From assembly GCA_965602225.1 (NCBI GenBank), contig CBFCYE010000022.1, positions 1-45,401 of the forward strand: a DNA stretch of 45,401 nucleotides, read 5' to 3'. How positions within the stretch are numbered: position 1 is the stretch's first letter; every line of letters starts with the position of its first letter. Position numbers and translations under genes: made by a program. Of the stretch, positions 1 to 8,351 are shown one piece after another. The notes under the pieces are model-generated. The model did no database searches. It saw only the letters and a list, made by a program, of their open reading frames with translations, and was not told where the DNA came from. The stretch comes from Tenderia sp965602225. Lineage in GTDB: Bacteria > Pseudomonadota > Gammaproteobacteria > Tenderiales > Tenderiaceae.

Positions 1-74
1 CTATCAAGGAAAATTCGTTACAAGCATCCTCTATACAAATGGCTCTTGTTGGCCGATTTCAGACTAATAAACAT

Positions 75-2312
75 TCAGATATTCCCTGCAACCCATGCCT
101 GCCCCAGGCTAATCCCGCCATCATTAGGTGGTGTTTTCTGCGGCAGGTAAGGTTTGAGTTGGCGAGCTTGTAATTCTTTCATTACACCGTTGGCAAGAAC
201 CTGATTCAAAAAACATCCGCCACTGAGCAAAATTGTTTTTGTTTTATATCTCTCGGCTGCTTGTGTAGCCCATTCACATAAGGCCTTGATTAACGTGCCG
301 TGAAACAGATTGGCAGCGTCTCTAGGTTCACTATCTATCAATGCAGTGAGCAGTGCGGTTAAATCAAGTTGATTGTCTTTTATTAGCCAACCATTCTTCA
401 TTGCAGCAGGCTCAGTAACCAAGCTTTCCAATAACATTGCTGCCTGGCTTTCGAAGCTTGATTTGTGTTTTATATTTATTAATCCGCTGGCAGTGTCAAA
501 CAGGCGGCCACAGCTTGTGGTTGAGGGGGTGTTGATGTTTTTTTGTAATAGCTGGCTGATGCCTTTTGCTGCCGCTTGTGTGTTATAGCGTGCGGCAATT
601 TCATCTTCTCTACCTATTTGGTGAAGCAATGATGCGGCCATGCGCCAGGGTTCGCGTGCAGCAATGTCACCACCTGGTTGTTTGAGTGGGCGAAGATGTC
701 CTAGACGTTGAAAGTGTATGCCTTCGATTAAACACAGTTCACCACCCCATGCAGTGTGATCGGTGCCGAGGCCAAAGCCATCCAGGGCCAGTCCGATGGC
801 TGGGTCAGTAATATGATGTTCTGCGGCGACTGCTGCCAAGTGGGCATGATGATGTTGCACTGCATAGCAGGGTAATTCGAATGATTGTGCATAGTGTGTG
901 CTGCGAAAGTCGGGGTGCAGGTCATGGGCAATCCGTTCCGGTTTAATGTTTAATAGTGATAGCAGGTGTTCGATAGTTTCTTCAAAGAAGCGCAGGGTGG
1001 CGGCATTATCCATGTCACCAATATGTTGTGAGACGAATGCCTCATCATCACGCGTTATGCAGATAGAGTTTTTCAGCTGCCCACCCACAGCAAGCGTGGA
1101 TGGGATGGCGTATGGCAGTTTGATTGCCTGAGGTGAAAAACCACGACCGCGACGTATGAACCTAGGCTGTTGGTTGATGACGCGCATCACTGAGTCATCG
1201 CAGCGCACCACAATCTTTCGGTCATGATCAATGATGGCATCGGCAATGCCAGTCAAATCTTGTTTGGCCTCATTGCCATCAATAATTAGTGGCTCACTAA
1301 CACGGTTAGCACTGGTTACGACCAAACATAATGATTGCGGTTGTTCCAACCAAGCTGTTTCTTTTGGCTCGCCGGCAGCCTGATGAAACAATAAATAGTG
1401 TAGGGGGGTATATGGCAACATTACTCCCAGCCATTTCAGATCGGGTGCTACTGAATTTGAAATGCTTGGATTATATTTTTTGGATAAAACAACAATCGGG
1501 CGTTGTCGGTTTTGTAATAGTTTTATCTCGGTGTCATTGATATGGACTAGCTGTTTTGCGCTGGCAAGATTGGCAACCATTACAGCCAGAGGTTTATCAT
1601 CACGATGTTTTTGTTGTCGTAGTCTTTTTACGGCGCTGTCCTTGTTAGCATCACAGACTAGATGAAAGCCTCCTATGCCTTTGATGGCGAGGATTTTTCC
1701 TGCTTTGATAAGCTGGATGATTTCTTTTGTTGGCATGGAGAGCTGCGGGCCGCATGTCGGGCAGGCAATGGTTTGGGCGTGAAAGCGTCTGTCTATAGGG
1801 GCATGATATTGATCCGCACAGCTTGAGCACATCTTAAAGTTTGCCATGCTGGTGTTGGCGCGGTCATAAGGTGGTTGCTGTGTAATGCTATAACGTGGGC
1901 CGCAATGACTGCAGCTAACGAACGGATAGTGGTAATAAGGGCTTTCTGGATTGAAAAGATCTTCCAGGCAATCAGGGCAGATTGAAATGTCAGCAGCAAT
2001 ACTGCTCTTGCCGCGATAGGCTTGGCTTTCAAGAATTTTAAATTGTTTCCCTTGGCTTGGTTCTATCTCATTGTATTCAATTTTATTTATGATGGAGTTA
2101 GGTGGAATATTATCGTTTAATGCACTTATGAATTCGTTTGTCTTTGTTCCCTCAATTTCAATCACAACACCATCAGGACCATTTCTAACCCAGCCTGATA
2201 GATTGTTCTTTTTTGCGAGCCCATAAATGTACGGGCGAAAGCCAACTCCTTGGACTAGACCGCTAATTTGCAGTCTAATCCGTTTGAATATGACCTTATT
2301 ATTTGTACTCAT
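75..2312 (-). CDS. hypF: Carbamoyltransferase HypF ([NiFe]-hydrogenase maturation)
   Basis: HypF makes the carbamoyl-adenylate from carbamoyl phosphate and passes the carbamoyl group to the C-terminal Cys of HypE, the source of the CN ligands of the [NiFe] centre; it is cytosolic. The 745 residues are the usual full length. In order: acylphosphatase domain with GVGFRP (22-27); two zinc fingers with Cys pairs CPDC 112-115, CSHC 134-137, CSSC 162-165 and CPTC 184-187; a YrdC-like domain (about 195-380); and a Kae1-like domain with the metal motif VQHHHAH (485-491) and a C-terminal LSGGCFLNQ. The start ATG lies at 2310-2312, divergent from the HD-GYP gene. No other hyp or hydrogenase gene is visible, but the window ends just past its 3' end. 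Identification is very secure; the hydrogenase it serves is unknown. Confidence 0.97.
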   Translation of the reverse strand: MSTNNKVIFKRIRLQISGLVQGVGFRPYIYGLAKKNNLSGWVRNGPDGVVIEIEGTKTNEFISALNDNIPPNSIINKIEYNEIEPSQGKQFKILESQAYRGKSSIAADISICPDCLEDLFNPESPYYHYPFVSCSHCGPRYSITQQPPYDRANTSMANFKMCSSCADQYHAPIDRRFHAQTIACPTCGPQLSMPTKEIIQLIKAGKILAIKGIGGFHLVCDANKDSAVKRLRQQKHRDDKPLAVMVANLASAKQLVHINDTEIKLLQNRQRPIVVLSKKYNPSISNSVAPDLKWLGVMLPYTPLHYLLFHQAAGEPKETAWLEQPQSLCLVVTSANRVSEPLIIDGNEAKQDLTGIADAIIDHDRKIVVRCDDSVMRVINQQPRFIRRGRGFSPQAIKLPYAIPSTLAVGGQLKNSICITRDDEAFVSQHIGDMDNAATLRFFEETIEHLLSLLNIKPERIAHDLHPDFRSTHYAQSFELPCYAVQHHHAHLAAVAAEHHITDPAIGLALDGFGLGTDHTAWGGELCLIEGIHFQRLGHLRPLKQPGGDIAAREPWRMAASLLHQIGREDEIAARYNTQAAAKGISQLLQKNINTPSTTSCGRLFDTASGLINIKHKSSFESQAAMLLESLVTEPAAMKNGWLIKDNQLDLTALLTALIDSEPRDAANLFHGTLIKALCEWATQAAERYKTKTILLSGGCFLNQVLANGVMKELQARQLKPYLPQKTPPNDGGISLGQAWVAGNI

Positions 2313-2495
2313 GTGTGAAATTACTTAATGCATCTTTTGAATATACGTATAGGTATTTTGCCTGTTTGTAGGCTATTTTGCGATGATTGTTAATCAATCT
2401 TGTAAGTTGATTTAAATCATCTATACATTAGTTATCTGGCTAGATATCGATGTGGGGTCGAATTGCTTGAATATTACCAAAATACACGAAAAAAA

Positions 2496-3614
2496 ATGCT
2501 TGAATCCAATATGGATTTGAAATCTGCTGTTATTCTTGTTGTTGATGACGAACGCTCTAATGTGCTTCTTATTGAAGCAATTTTGAACGAGAGTGGCTAT
2601 ACGAATGTCATTTCTACTCAAGATCCTACTCAGGTATTAAGCTTATATCGTCAGCATAATGTTGATGTGATCCTGCTTGATATCAATATGCCAGTGATGG
2701 ATGGCTATGATGTGATGGAGCAGCTTAAATCTTTGCATGATCCAAACATTCCACCAATCCTTGTGCTGACAGCACAGCGAGCGCAGGACTTTCGTCAGCG
2801 AGCCTTTGATGCGGGCGCGCGTGATTATGTTACCAAACCATTCGATATGAACGAGCTGCTGTCGCGGGTTAGAAATTTATTAGAGGGCCATTTGGCGCAG
2901 CAATATATGCTCAGACAGAATGACATTCTCGATCAGCGGGTAATGGAGCGGACTATCGAGCTTCACACTGCTCAGGAATTACTGCATGAAAGTCGATTAC
3001 AGGTTGTACGACGACTTGGACGAGCGGCAGAGTTTCGTGATAACGAAACAGGTCTGCATATTATTCGCATGAGCAAGACTGCAGCATTAATCGGTAAGGC
3101 AGCAGGCATGAGCGACGCGGAATGTGATCTGTTGCTGAATGCGGCACCGATGCACGACATTGGTAAGATAGGCATTCCTGATGAAATTTTGTTAAAGCCA
3201 GGTTGTTTTGAGCCCGATGAGTGGCGAATAATGCAATCCCATGTTCAGATTGGTGCTGATATTCTTTCTGGTGATGATTCTGCTTTACTTGGTATGGCGC
3301 GTGAGATTGCTTTGACCCATCATGAAAAATGGGATGGTAGTGGTTATCCTTATGGCCTTAAAGGTGAGCAGATTCCGTTGGTAGGGCGTCTTTGTGCGCT
3401 GGCCGATGTGTTTGATGCGCTGACTTCAGAGCGCCCCTATAAACATGCCTGGTTGGAACACGATGCCGTCGAGTATGTGGTCAGTGAATCAGGGCGTCAT
3501 TTTGATCCTGATTTGGTAGAACATTTTCTGGCCTTGTTGCCTAAAATTGTATCAATTAGGGATATGTACTCTGAGCCTGCTAGCCTCGATATCTTCAAAT
3601 CTTTACGTGCTTAA
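2496..3614 (+). CDS. Response regulator with HD-GYP c-di-GMP phosphodiesterase domain
   Basis: Two domains are clear: an N-terminal REC receiver with the acidic pair in VVDDE, phosphoacceptor Asp in LLDINMP (residue 62 from this start) and the conserved Lys in VTKPF; then, after a short coiled linker, an HD-GYP domain with HDIGKIGIPD (220-229) and HHEKWDGSGYP (275-285), all metal and substrate residues present. The family hydrolyses cyclic di-GMP under control of a partner kinase. The start is uncertain: an in-frame TTG at 2463 and ATGs at 2496 and 2511 are possible and none has a strong Shine-Dalgarno. I use 2496. No kinase is adjacent. The hybrid kinase at 21.8 kb carries its own receivers and HPt, so a link to it is speculative. 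It stands alone, upstream of the riboswitch. Confidence 0.9.
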   Translation: MLESNMDLKSAVILVVDDERSNVLLIEAILNESGYTNVISTQDPTQVLSLYRQHNVDVILLDINMPVMDGYDVMEQLKSLHDPNIPPILVLTAQRAQDFRQRAFDAGARDYVTKPFDMNELLSRVRNLLEGHLAQQYMLRQNDILDQRVMERTIELHTAQELLHESRLQVVRRLGRAAEFRDNETGLHIIRMSKTAALIGKAAGMSDAECDLLLNAAPMHDIGKIGIPDEILLKPGCFEPDEWRIMQSHVQIGADILSGDDSALLGMAREIALTHHEKWDGSGYPYGLKGEQIPLVGRLCALADVFDALTSERPYKHAWLEHDAVEYVVSESGRHFDPDLVEHFLALLPKIVSIRDMYSEPASLDIFKSLRA

Positions 3615-3640
3615 GCGTTACAGTTAATCCCCCTTGATTG

Positions 3641-3683
3641 CTAAAAGCTTATTTATTTAAAATAATAGCTTAGGTGAGTTTTT
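3641..3683 (+). terminator. Possible weak intrinsic terminator after the HD-GYP gene
   Basis: An imperfect AT-rich hairpin (arms around 3641-3657 and 3659-3673, pairing CTAA..GCTTATT with AATAATAGCTTAG) begins about 26 bases after the stop and is followed by TTTTT at 3679-3683. The stem is AT-rich with bulges, so this is a weak call. It would separate the HD-GYP transcript from the cobalamin leader. Confidence 0.3.
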
Positions 3684-3755
3684 GTGGTTATTTCTGGCCT
3701 TGTCATGCTTGACTCAATCGGCCATTCCTAATAGAGTCCCACTACCAAAATCTCA

Positions 3756-3957
3756 GGTGTCCCACGGGCTGTCGTCCAAGGGATGAAACGTGAAGACGGT
3801 GCGCCCTGGTCTGACCAGAGCAATTCCGACGCTGCCCCCGCAACGGTAAGCGAGTAAAGCTGGATCACAAAGTCACTGTGCCTTAACGGTGCGGGAAGGC
3901 GATCCGGTAGAGCAACTTAATCTAAGTGCTCACTCGCAAGCCCGGAGACCGGCCTGA
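3756..3957 (+). promoter_or_regulatory. Cobalamin (B12) riboswitch aptamer
   Basis: Conserved blocks of the adenosylcobalamin aptamer occur in order: GCTGCCCCCGCAACGGTAAG at 3831-3850, a CACTGTGCC segment at 3874-3882, and the 3' B12-box-like GCCCGGAGACCGGCC ending near 3953. The 5' arm begins near 3756 (GTGTCCCACGGGCTG). It sits 100-300 bases upstream of cobO on the same strand, with no other gene between. It is therefore expected to repress the whole cobalamin operon when the coenzyme is plentiful. The 5' boundary is approximate. I found no convincing -35/-10 pair upstream. Confidence 0.93.
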
Positions 3958-3976
3958 GATTATTTTGACTGTATTG

Positions 3977-4028
3977 CGGAGGGCGATGCGGCAGGACAGC
4001 TCCCTTCTGTTTTCCTGCTCACACTCCG
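3977..4028 (+). promoter_or_regulatory. Candidate expression-platform hairpin of the B12 riboswitch
   Basis: A nested inverted repeat follows the aptamer: outer arms CGGAG (3977-3981) and CTCCG (4024-4028), inner arms GCAGGA (3991-3996) and TCCTGC (4013-4018). There is no U-run after it, and the cobO Shine-Dalgarno (AGAGAAGAG, ending at 4059) lies about 25 bases downstream. Control by translation or by Rho seems more likely than by an intrinsic terminator. This is inference from pairing by eye. Confidence 0.45.
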
Positions 4029-4059
4029 TCTATAAGGTCTAACAGGCCAAAGAGAAGAG

Positions 4060-4668
4060 ATGAGCGAGCAAGACCGCAATCAACGTCATTCCCAACGCAT
4101 GCAGCGCAAAAAGGCTGTGGTCGATGCTGGTATCGCCCGTGCCGATAAGGATAAGGGCTTGATTCTGATCAACACCGGCAATGGCAAGGGCAAGTCCAGC
4201 GCCGGCTTTGGTGTAGTGGCGCGCGCCCTCGGTCACGAGATGAAGGTGGCGGTGATCCAGTTCATCAAGGGTAGTTTCAGTACCGGTGAAGAGAATTTCT
4301 TTCGCCGCTTTCCTGAAGAAGTTGAATATCACGTCATGGGTGAAGGCTTTACCTGGGATACCCAGAACCGTGAGCGTGACGTCGTCACTGCCATGACCGC
4401 CTGGCAGAAGGCCGAAGAATTTCTCGCCAATCCCGACTTCAATTTGGTACTGCTGGACGAGCTTAATATCGCCCTGAAAATGGATTACATCCCGCTGGAA
4501 CGCGTGCTGACGGCTTTGCAAAACAAGCCTGAGATGCAACACGTCATCATCACCGGTCGCGGCGCCAAGGATGAGTTGATCGAAATTGCCGACACTGTCA
4601 CCGAGATGCGTGAGATCAAACACGCCTATAAGGCCGGTATCCGCGCCCAGAAGGGAGTGGAGCTGTGA
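4060..4668 (+). CDS. cobO: Corrinoid adenosyltransferase (CobO/BtuR/CobA family)
   Basis: Transfers the 5'-deoxyadenosyl group from ATP to reduced corrinoid, forming the Co-C bond. The 202 residues match the CobA/CobO family length. A basic N-terminal helix precedes the P-loop GNGKGKSS (40-47), followed by the family segments VIQFIKG and LVLLDELNIAL. The ATG is preceded by AGAGAAGAG. It is the first gene after the riboswitch and its stop overlaps the GTG start of cbiA (GTGA), so the two are probably translationally coupled. The antisense 194-residue frame over it is a shadow. Confident. Confidence 0.96.
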   Translation: MSEQDRNQRHSQRMQRKKAVVDAGIARADKDKGLILINTGNGKGKSSAGFGVVARALGHEMKVAVIQFIKGSFSTGEENFFRRFPEEVEYHVMGEGFTWDTQNRERDVVTAMTAWQKAEEFLANPDFNLVLLDELNIALKMDYIPLERVLTALQNKPEMQHVIITGRGAKDELIEIADTVTEMREIKHAYKAGIRAQKGVEL

Positions 4669-5990
4669 ATCACCGCTGTCGTGCCTTATTGATTAGTGCA
4701 CCGGCCTCGGGGCAGGGCAAGACTACTGTTACTGCCGCCTTGGCGCGTCATTACGTTCAGCAGGGCAAGCTGGTGCGGGTCTTCAAAACTGGTCCTGACT
4801 ATATTGATCCGATGATTTTGCAGCAGGCCTCAGGCCAGCCGGTGTATCAACTTGACCTGTGGATGGTGGGTGAGGCCGAGTGCCGCCAGCGTCTGAGTGA
4901 TGCGGCCCAGACCGCTGACCTGATCCTGATTGAAGGGGTGATGGGCTTGTATGACAGCAAACCTTCAAGCGCCGATCTGGCTGAGTTGTTTGGCATCCCG
5001 GTGCTGGCGGTGATCGACAGCAAGGGCATGGCCCAGACCTTCGGTGCTGTGGCCCTTGGCCTGGCCAGCTACCGCCCTGGCCTGAAGTTTGGCGGGGTGC
5101 TGGCCAATCGAGTCGCCAGTGATAACCATGCCGACATGCTGGCCGAGAGCCTGCCAGCTGAGCTAGGCCAGTTCTGCTACATGGCCAAGGATGAGACACT
5201 GAACCTGCCCAGCCGTCATCTGGGTCTGTTACAGGCCAGCGAGATCAACGATCTGGATGCCCGCCTGGATGCGGCCGCCGCCTTGTTACAGATTCCAGCG
5301 CTGGAGCAGTTGGCACCAGAGATCAGTTTTGATGCCCCTGGCAAAACAGTATTACCGCAGCTGCTCAAAGGTGTAAGCATCGGCGTCGCCCGCGATGAGG
5401 CCTTCAGCTTTATCTACAACGCCAATCTTGAATGTCTCGAAGGCATGGGTGCCGAGCTAAGCTATTTTTCACCTCTACATGATAGTGAGCTGCCTGAGGT
5501 CGACAGTCTGTGGCTGCCCGGTGGCTACCCGGAGCTGCATGCCGCACAGCTGGCGGCCAACCAGGCCATGAAAGACGCCATCAGCGCCCATCATCAGGCC
5601 GGCAAGGCGATCCTGGCCGAGTGTGGTGGCATGCTCTATTTAAATGAAACGCTACATGATCAGGAAGGCCAGCGTCATGCCATGGTCGGCCTGTTGTCTG
5701 GTCATGCCGTCATGCAGCAGCGTCTCGGCGGACTGGGGATGCAGGCTGCGCCCTTGCCCGAGGGCGAGCTGCGCGGACACACCTTCCATTATTCGCGGCT
5801 GGAGACAGTCCAGGAACCGCTGGCCCATGGCATCAGGCAACGCAATGGCCAGGACGGTGAGGCCATTTATCGCCAGGGTCGACTCACGGCCAGTTATATT
5901 CACCTTTATTTTCCATCTAACCCGGAGGCATGCGCTAAACTGTTGCAGTCTTTGGGGGACGTAAACACCGATAATCAAAAAAACCATTAA
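4665..5990 (+). CDS. cbiA: Cobyrinic acid a,c-diamide synthase (CbiA/CobB)
   Basis: Glutamine- and ATP-dependent amidation of the a and c side chains of cob(II)yrinic acid. Residues 9-22 hold the P-loop (APASGQGKTTVT), followed by a dethiobiotin-synthetase-like domain with IEGVMGLYD. The C-terminal half is a class I glutamine amidotransferase with the nucleophile Cys in AECGGMLYL and the His in FHYSRLE. Length 441 is normal. The GTG start overlaps the cobO stop by four bases. Because the pathway is cobalt-early, the gene is named cbiA rather than cobB. Confidence 0.95.
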   Translation: MNHRCRALLISAPASGQGKTTVTAALARHYVQQGKLVRVFKTGPDYIDPMILQQASGQPVYQLDLWMVGEAECRQRLSDAAQTADLILIEGVMGLYDSKPSSADLAELFGIPVLAVIDSKGMAQTFGAVALGLASYRPGLKFGGVLANRVASDNHADMLAESLPAELGQFCYMAKDETLNLPSRHLGLLQASEINDLDARLDAAAALLQIPALEQLAPEISFDAPGKTVLPQLLKGVSIGVARDEAFSFIYNANLECLEGMGAELSYFSPLHDSELPEVDSLWLPGGYPELHAAQLAANQAMKDAISAHHQAGKAILAECGGMLYLNETLHDQEGQRHAMVGLLSGHAVMQQRLGGLGMQAAPLPEGELRGHTFHYSRLETVQEPLAHGIRQRNGQDGEAIYRQGRLTASYIHLYFPSNPEACAKLLQSLGDVNTDNQKNH

Positions 5991-6000
5991 GGAGCCAACC

Positions 6001-6645
6001 ATGCATATCGAACCCGGTCTTATCAATTCAGCCAAGATGGCAGTCGCCAATGTTGCCGCCATCGGCGTAATGGGCTATTACGCCAAGTCACTGTTGCTGC
6101 AACCAACACTGGTGGTGCGTACCCTGGCTGCTGCACTATTTTTCACTGTATTCATGCAGGTTTTTCACCTGAATGTTGGTCCTTCTGAACTGCACTTCTT
6201 AGGCGCCATGCCCATGTATCTGCTGCTGGGATTTATCCCGACCCTGTTAGGTTTCGGGCTTGGCCTGCTGGTGCAAGGTCTGTTGTTTGACCAAGCCGAC
6301 CTGGCCAATTTGGCGGCCAACTCGCTGTCATTGATCCTGCCGTTGATTGCTGTGCATTACACCGTCGGTCAAAAGATGGTTGCTGCGCGCATCAGCCGCG
6401 CTGCAATTTTGAAACTGGATGCGGTTTTCTACACTGGCGTAACCAGCATGGTGGGTTTCTGGTTGGTGCTTAGCGGTGCTGCGACTCCGTTTGCTGCATG
6501 GGCGACCTTTGCCAGCTCTTACTTGGCCATCGTTATGATCGAGCCAGTGCTGACTTTCGCCATGATCAGCTTGCTGAAGCGTCATGAGCAACGTCCTCTG
6601 CTGGCCAGCCTGTTTACCATCAAGTCTCTGAAAGTAGCTAGCTAA
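6001..6645 (+). CDS. CbiM-like cobalt permease (ECF S-component type), solitary
   Basis: A 214-residue integral membrane protein with about six hydrophobic segments. It starts MHIEPG, matching the MHI(x)EG-type N-terminus of CbiM/NikM, in which the amino terminus and His2 bind the metal. A second His in PSELHFLGA (H65) sits where NikM uses His67. No CbiN, CbiQ or CbiO (transmembrane and ATPase partners) is in the window, so it either borrows an ECF module from elsewhere or works alone. Its place between cbiA and cobM, ten bases after cbiA, supports cobalt supply for the pathway. An AAGGAGCC Shine-Dalgarno precedes the ATG. The family call comes from the N-terminus, hydropathy and context. Confidence 0.8.
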   Translation: MHIEPGLINSAKMAVANVAAIGVMGYYAKSLLLQPTLVVRTLAAALFFTVFMQVFHLNVGPSELHFLGAMPMYLLLGFIPTLLGFGLGLLVQGLLFDQADLANLAANSLSLILPLIAVHYTVGQKMVAARISRAAILKLDAVFYTGVTSMVGFWLVLSGAATPFAAWATFASSYLAIVMIEPVLTFAMISLLKRHEQRPLLASLFTIKSLKVAS

Positions 6646-6648
6646 AGC

Positions 6649-7431
6649 ATGGCAAAAGTTTGGTTTGTCGGTGCAGGTCCGGGTGATCCGGACCTGATCA
6701 CTGTTAAGGGTCGCAACCTGATCGAAAAGGCCGATGCGATTTTGTTCGCCGGTTCGCTGGTGTCAGAGGCGGCGACGCGTTGGGCTAAGCCCGGTTGCGA
6801 GATCAAAGATTCCAAGGGCATGGACCTGGAACAGATAGTGGTCTGGTTGATCGAGCAGGCACAGGGCGACCGGATGGTAATCCGTCTACAGACCGGTGAT
6901 CCTGGTCTTTACGGTGCCCTGATCGAAATGGTGCAGCCGCTGGACGAGCAGGGCATTGATGTGGGCGTGGTGCCCGGTGTGTCGTCAGCGATGGCCTCGG
7001 CTGCGGCCGGTGTCGAGAGTCTGACTCTGCCTGAGGTGACCCAGACCGTGATCCTGACCCGGATCGAAGGGCGTACCCCCATGCCCGAGGGTGAGTCGCT
7101 GCCAGAGTTAGCTCGGCATCATTGCACCCTGTGTCTGTTTCTTTCCATCACTCTGCTGAAAAAGGTGCAGGCCGATTTGCTTGAAGCCGGTTGGTCAAAA
7201 GATGCACCGATACTGGTGGTGCACAAGGCCAGTTGGCCGGGTGAAGAAAAGATCATCCGTGGCACCCTGGCTGACATTAGAGAAAAGTGTCGCGCCGAAA
7301 AGATCAACAGCCAGGCTATGATCATCGTCAGCCCGACCATCGGCGCGCGCGACTGGTCTGAACTGAAAAAATCCAAACTCTACGACAAGAGTTTTAGCCA
7401 CCGCTTCCGCAAAGCCGCAAACAAAGCCTAA
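6649..7431 (+). CDS. cobM: (Cobalt-)precorrin-4 C11-methyltransferase
   Basis: SAM-dependent methylation of C11 of the ring-contracted corrin intermediate (CobM/CbiF). The tetrapyrrole-methylase fold is shown by VGAGPGDPDLIT near residue 7, FAGSLV near 34 (the CobM/CbiF signature), LQTGDPGLYGAL near 84 and VVPGVSSAMASAA near 108. Length 260 is typical. The ATG is only three bases after the stop of the CbiM-like gene. In a cobalt-early pathway the equivalent name is cbiF. Confidence 0.95.
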   Translation: MAKVWFVGAGPGDPDLITVKGRNLIEKADAILFAGSLVSEAATRWAKPGCEIKDSKGMDLEQIVVWLIEQAQGDRMVIRLQTGDPGLYGALIEMVQPLDEQGIDVGVVPGVSSAMASAAAGVESLTLPEVTQTVILTRIEGRTPMPEGESLPELARHHCTLCLFLSITLLKKVQADLLEAGWSKDAPILVVHKASWPGEEKIIRGTLADIREKCRAEKINSQAMIIVSPTIGARDWSELKKSKLYDKSFSHRFRKAANKA

Positions 7432-7445
7432 GAGTTTAGTAACGA

Positions 7446-8351
7446 ATGAAGACGAATATTTTATTGGTGGGCCACGGTTCACGTAACAAGGATGGCAATC
7501 GTGAGATTGAAAAGTTTGCCACTGCCTGGCGGGCCAAAAATCCGCAATGGCATATTGAAACCTGTTTCATCGAGTTTGCCGATGTGCTGATCGATCAGGG
7601 ACTGGACAATGCCGCCAAGGGTGCCGAACGTGTCATCGTCGTGCCGCTGATTCTGAACGCCGCCGGTCACGTGAAGATGGAGATCCCACATTTCATCGCC
7701 GATGCCCGTGTGCGTCATCCCGATGTTGAATTTATCTATGCCCGTCACCTAGGTGCCACCGAGTCAGTGCTGAAGATTCTGAAACGTAATCTGCGCAAGG
7801 TGATGGATAGCATGGACATGCCCGACCCAAAAAACACCGGTGTGATCATGCTGGGACGTGGTTCATCTGACATGGTCGCCAATGGCGAAGTAGCCAAAAT
7901 GGCACGTTGGTTGTTTGAACAGACCGATCACGAACTGGTGGATATTGCCTTTACCGGCATTACCTATCCGCGACTGGAAACTGCAGTGCAGCGCCAGGTG
8001 CAACTGGGCATGACCCAGGTGGCCATCCTGCCGTATTACCTTTTCACCGGCACTTTGATTGAACGCATCAAACGTCAGGTGGAACGGCTGCAAACACAGT
8101 ATCCGCAGATTGCCATTTCGCACGGTGATTATTTTGGTTTTGAAACTGAGATCTATGCCTTGCTGAATGAGCGCGTTGCTGAGGCCAAGGGTGATGCAGA
8201 CGATTCTGAATGCAACATGATGGAGTGTGACGGTTGTGGCTATCGTAAAGAGGCAGAGGCCGAACATCACCACCATCATGACCATGGCGATCATCATGAG
8301 CACCACGATGAACATCACCAGGATCACGCCCATGGGGAGGTAACAGCATGA
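7446..8351 (+). CDS. cbiX: Sirohydrochlorin cobaltochelatase CbiX, long form with MxCxxC and His-rich tail
   Basis: Inserts Co2+ into sirohydrochlorin at the start of the cobalt-early pathway. Two CbiX repeats are visible (about 1-125 and 130-248), as in CbiX-long. The chelatase histidines are H10 in VGHGSR and H75 in NAAGH. After the core come C256, then MECDGC (259-264), the MxCxxC motif that binds an Fe-S cluster in the Bacillus megaterium enzyme. A tail at 274-296 holds 14 His among Asp, Glu and Gly and could hold or deliver cobalt. The stop overlaps cbiC by four bases (ATGA). The early chelatase and the absence of cobNST argue for cobalt-early synthesis. Confidence 0.93.
   Translation: MKTNILLVGHGSRNKDGNREIEKFATAWRAKNPQWHIETCFIEFADVLIDQGLDNAAKGAERVIVVPLILNAAGHVKMEIPHFIADARVRHPDVEFIYARHLGATESVLKILKRNLRKVMDSMDMPDPKNTGVIMLGRGSSDMVANGEVAKMARWLFEQTDHELVDIAFTGITYPRLETAVQRQVQLGMTQVAILPYYLFTGTLIERIKRQVERLQTQYPQIAISHGDYFGFETEIYALLNERVAEAKGDADDSECNMMECDGCGYRKEAEAEHHHHHDHGDHHEHHDEHHQDHAHGEVTA

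Noticed and set aside
4039..4623. 194-residue antisense frame over cobO
   Set aside because: Lies entirely opposite a secure gene with conserved motifs and has no family features; a codon-bias shadow.
7863..8333. Antisense frame rich in Met, Val and Ile over the cbiX 3' end
   Set aside because: It is the reverse complement of the His-codon tail (CAT/CAC reads as ATG/GTG), giving a false hydrophobic protein.
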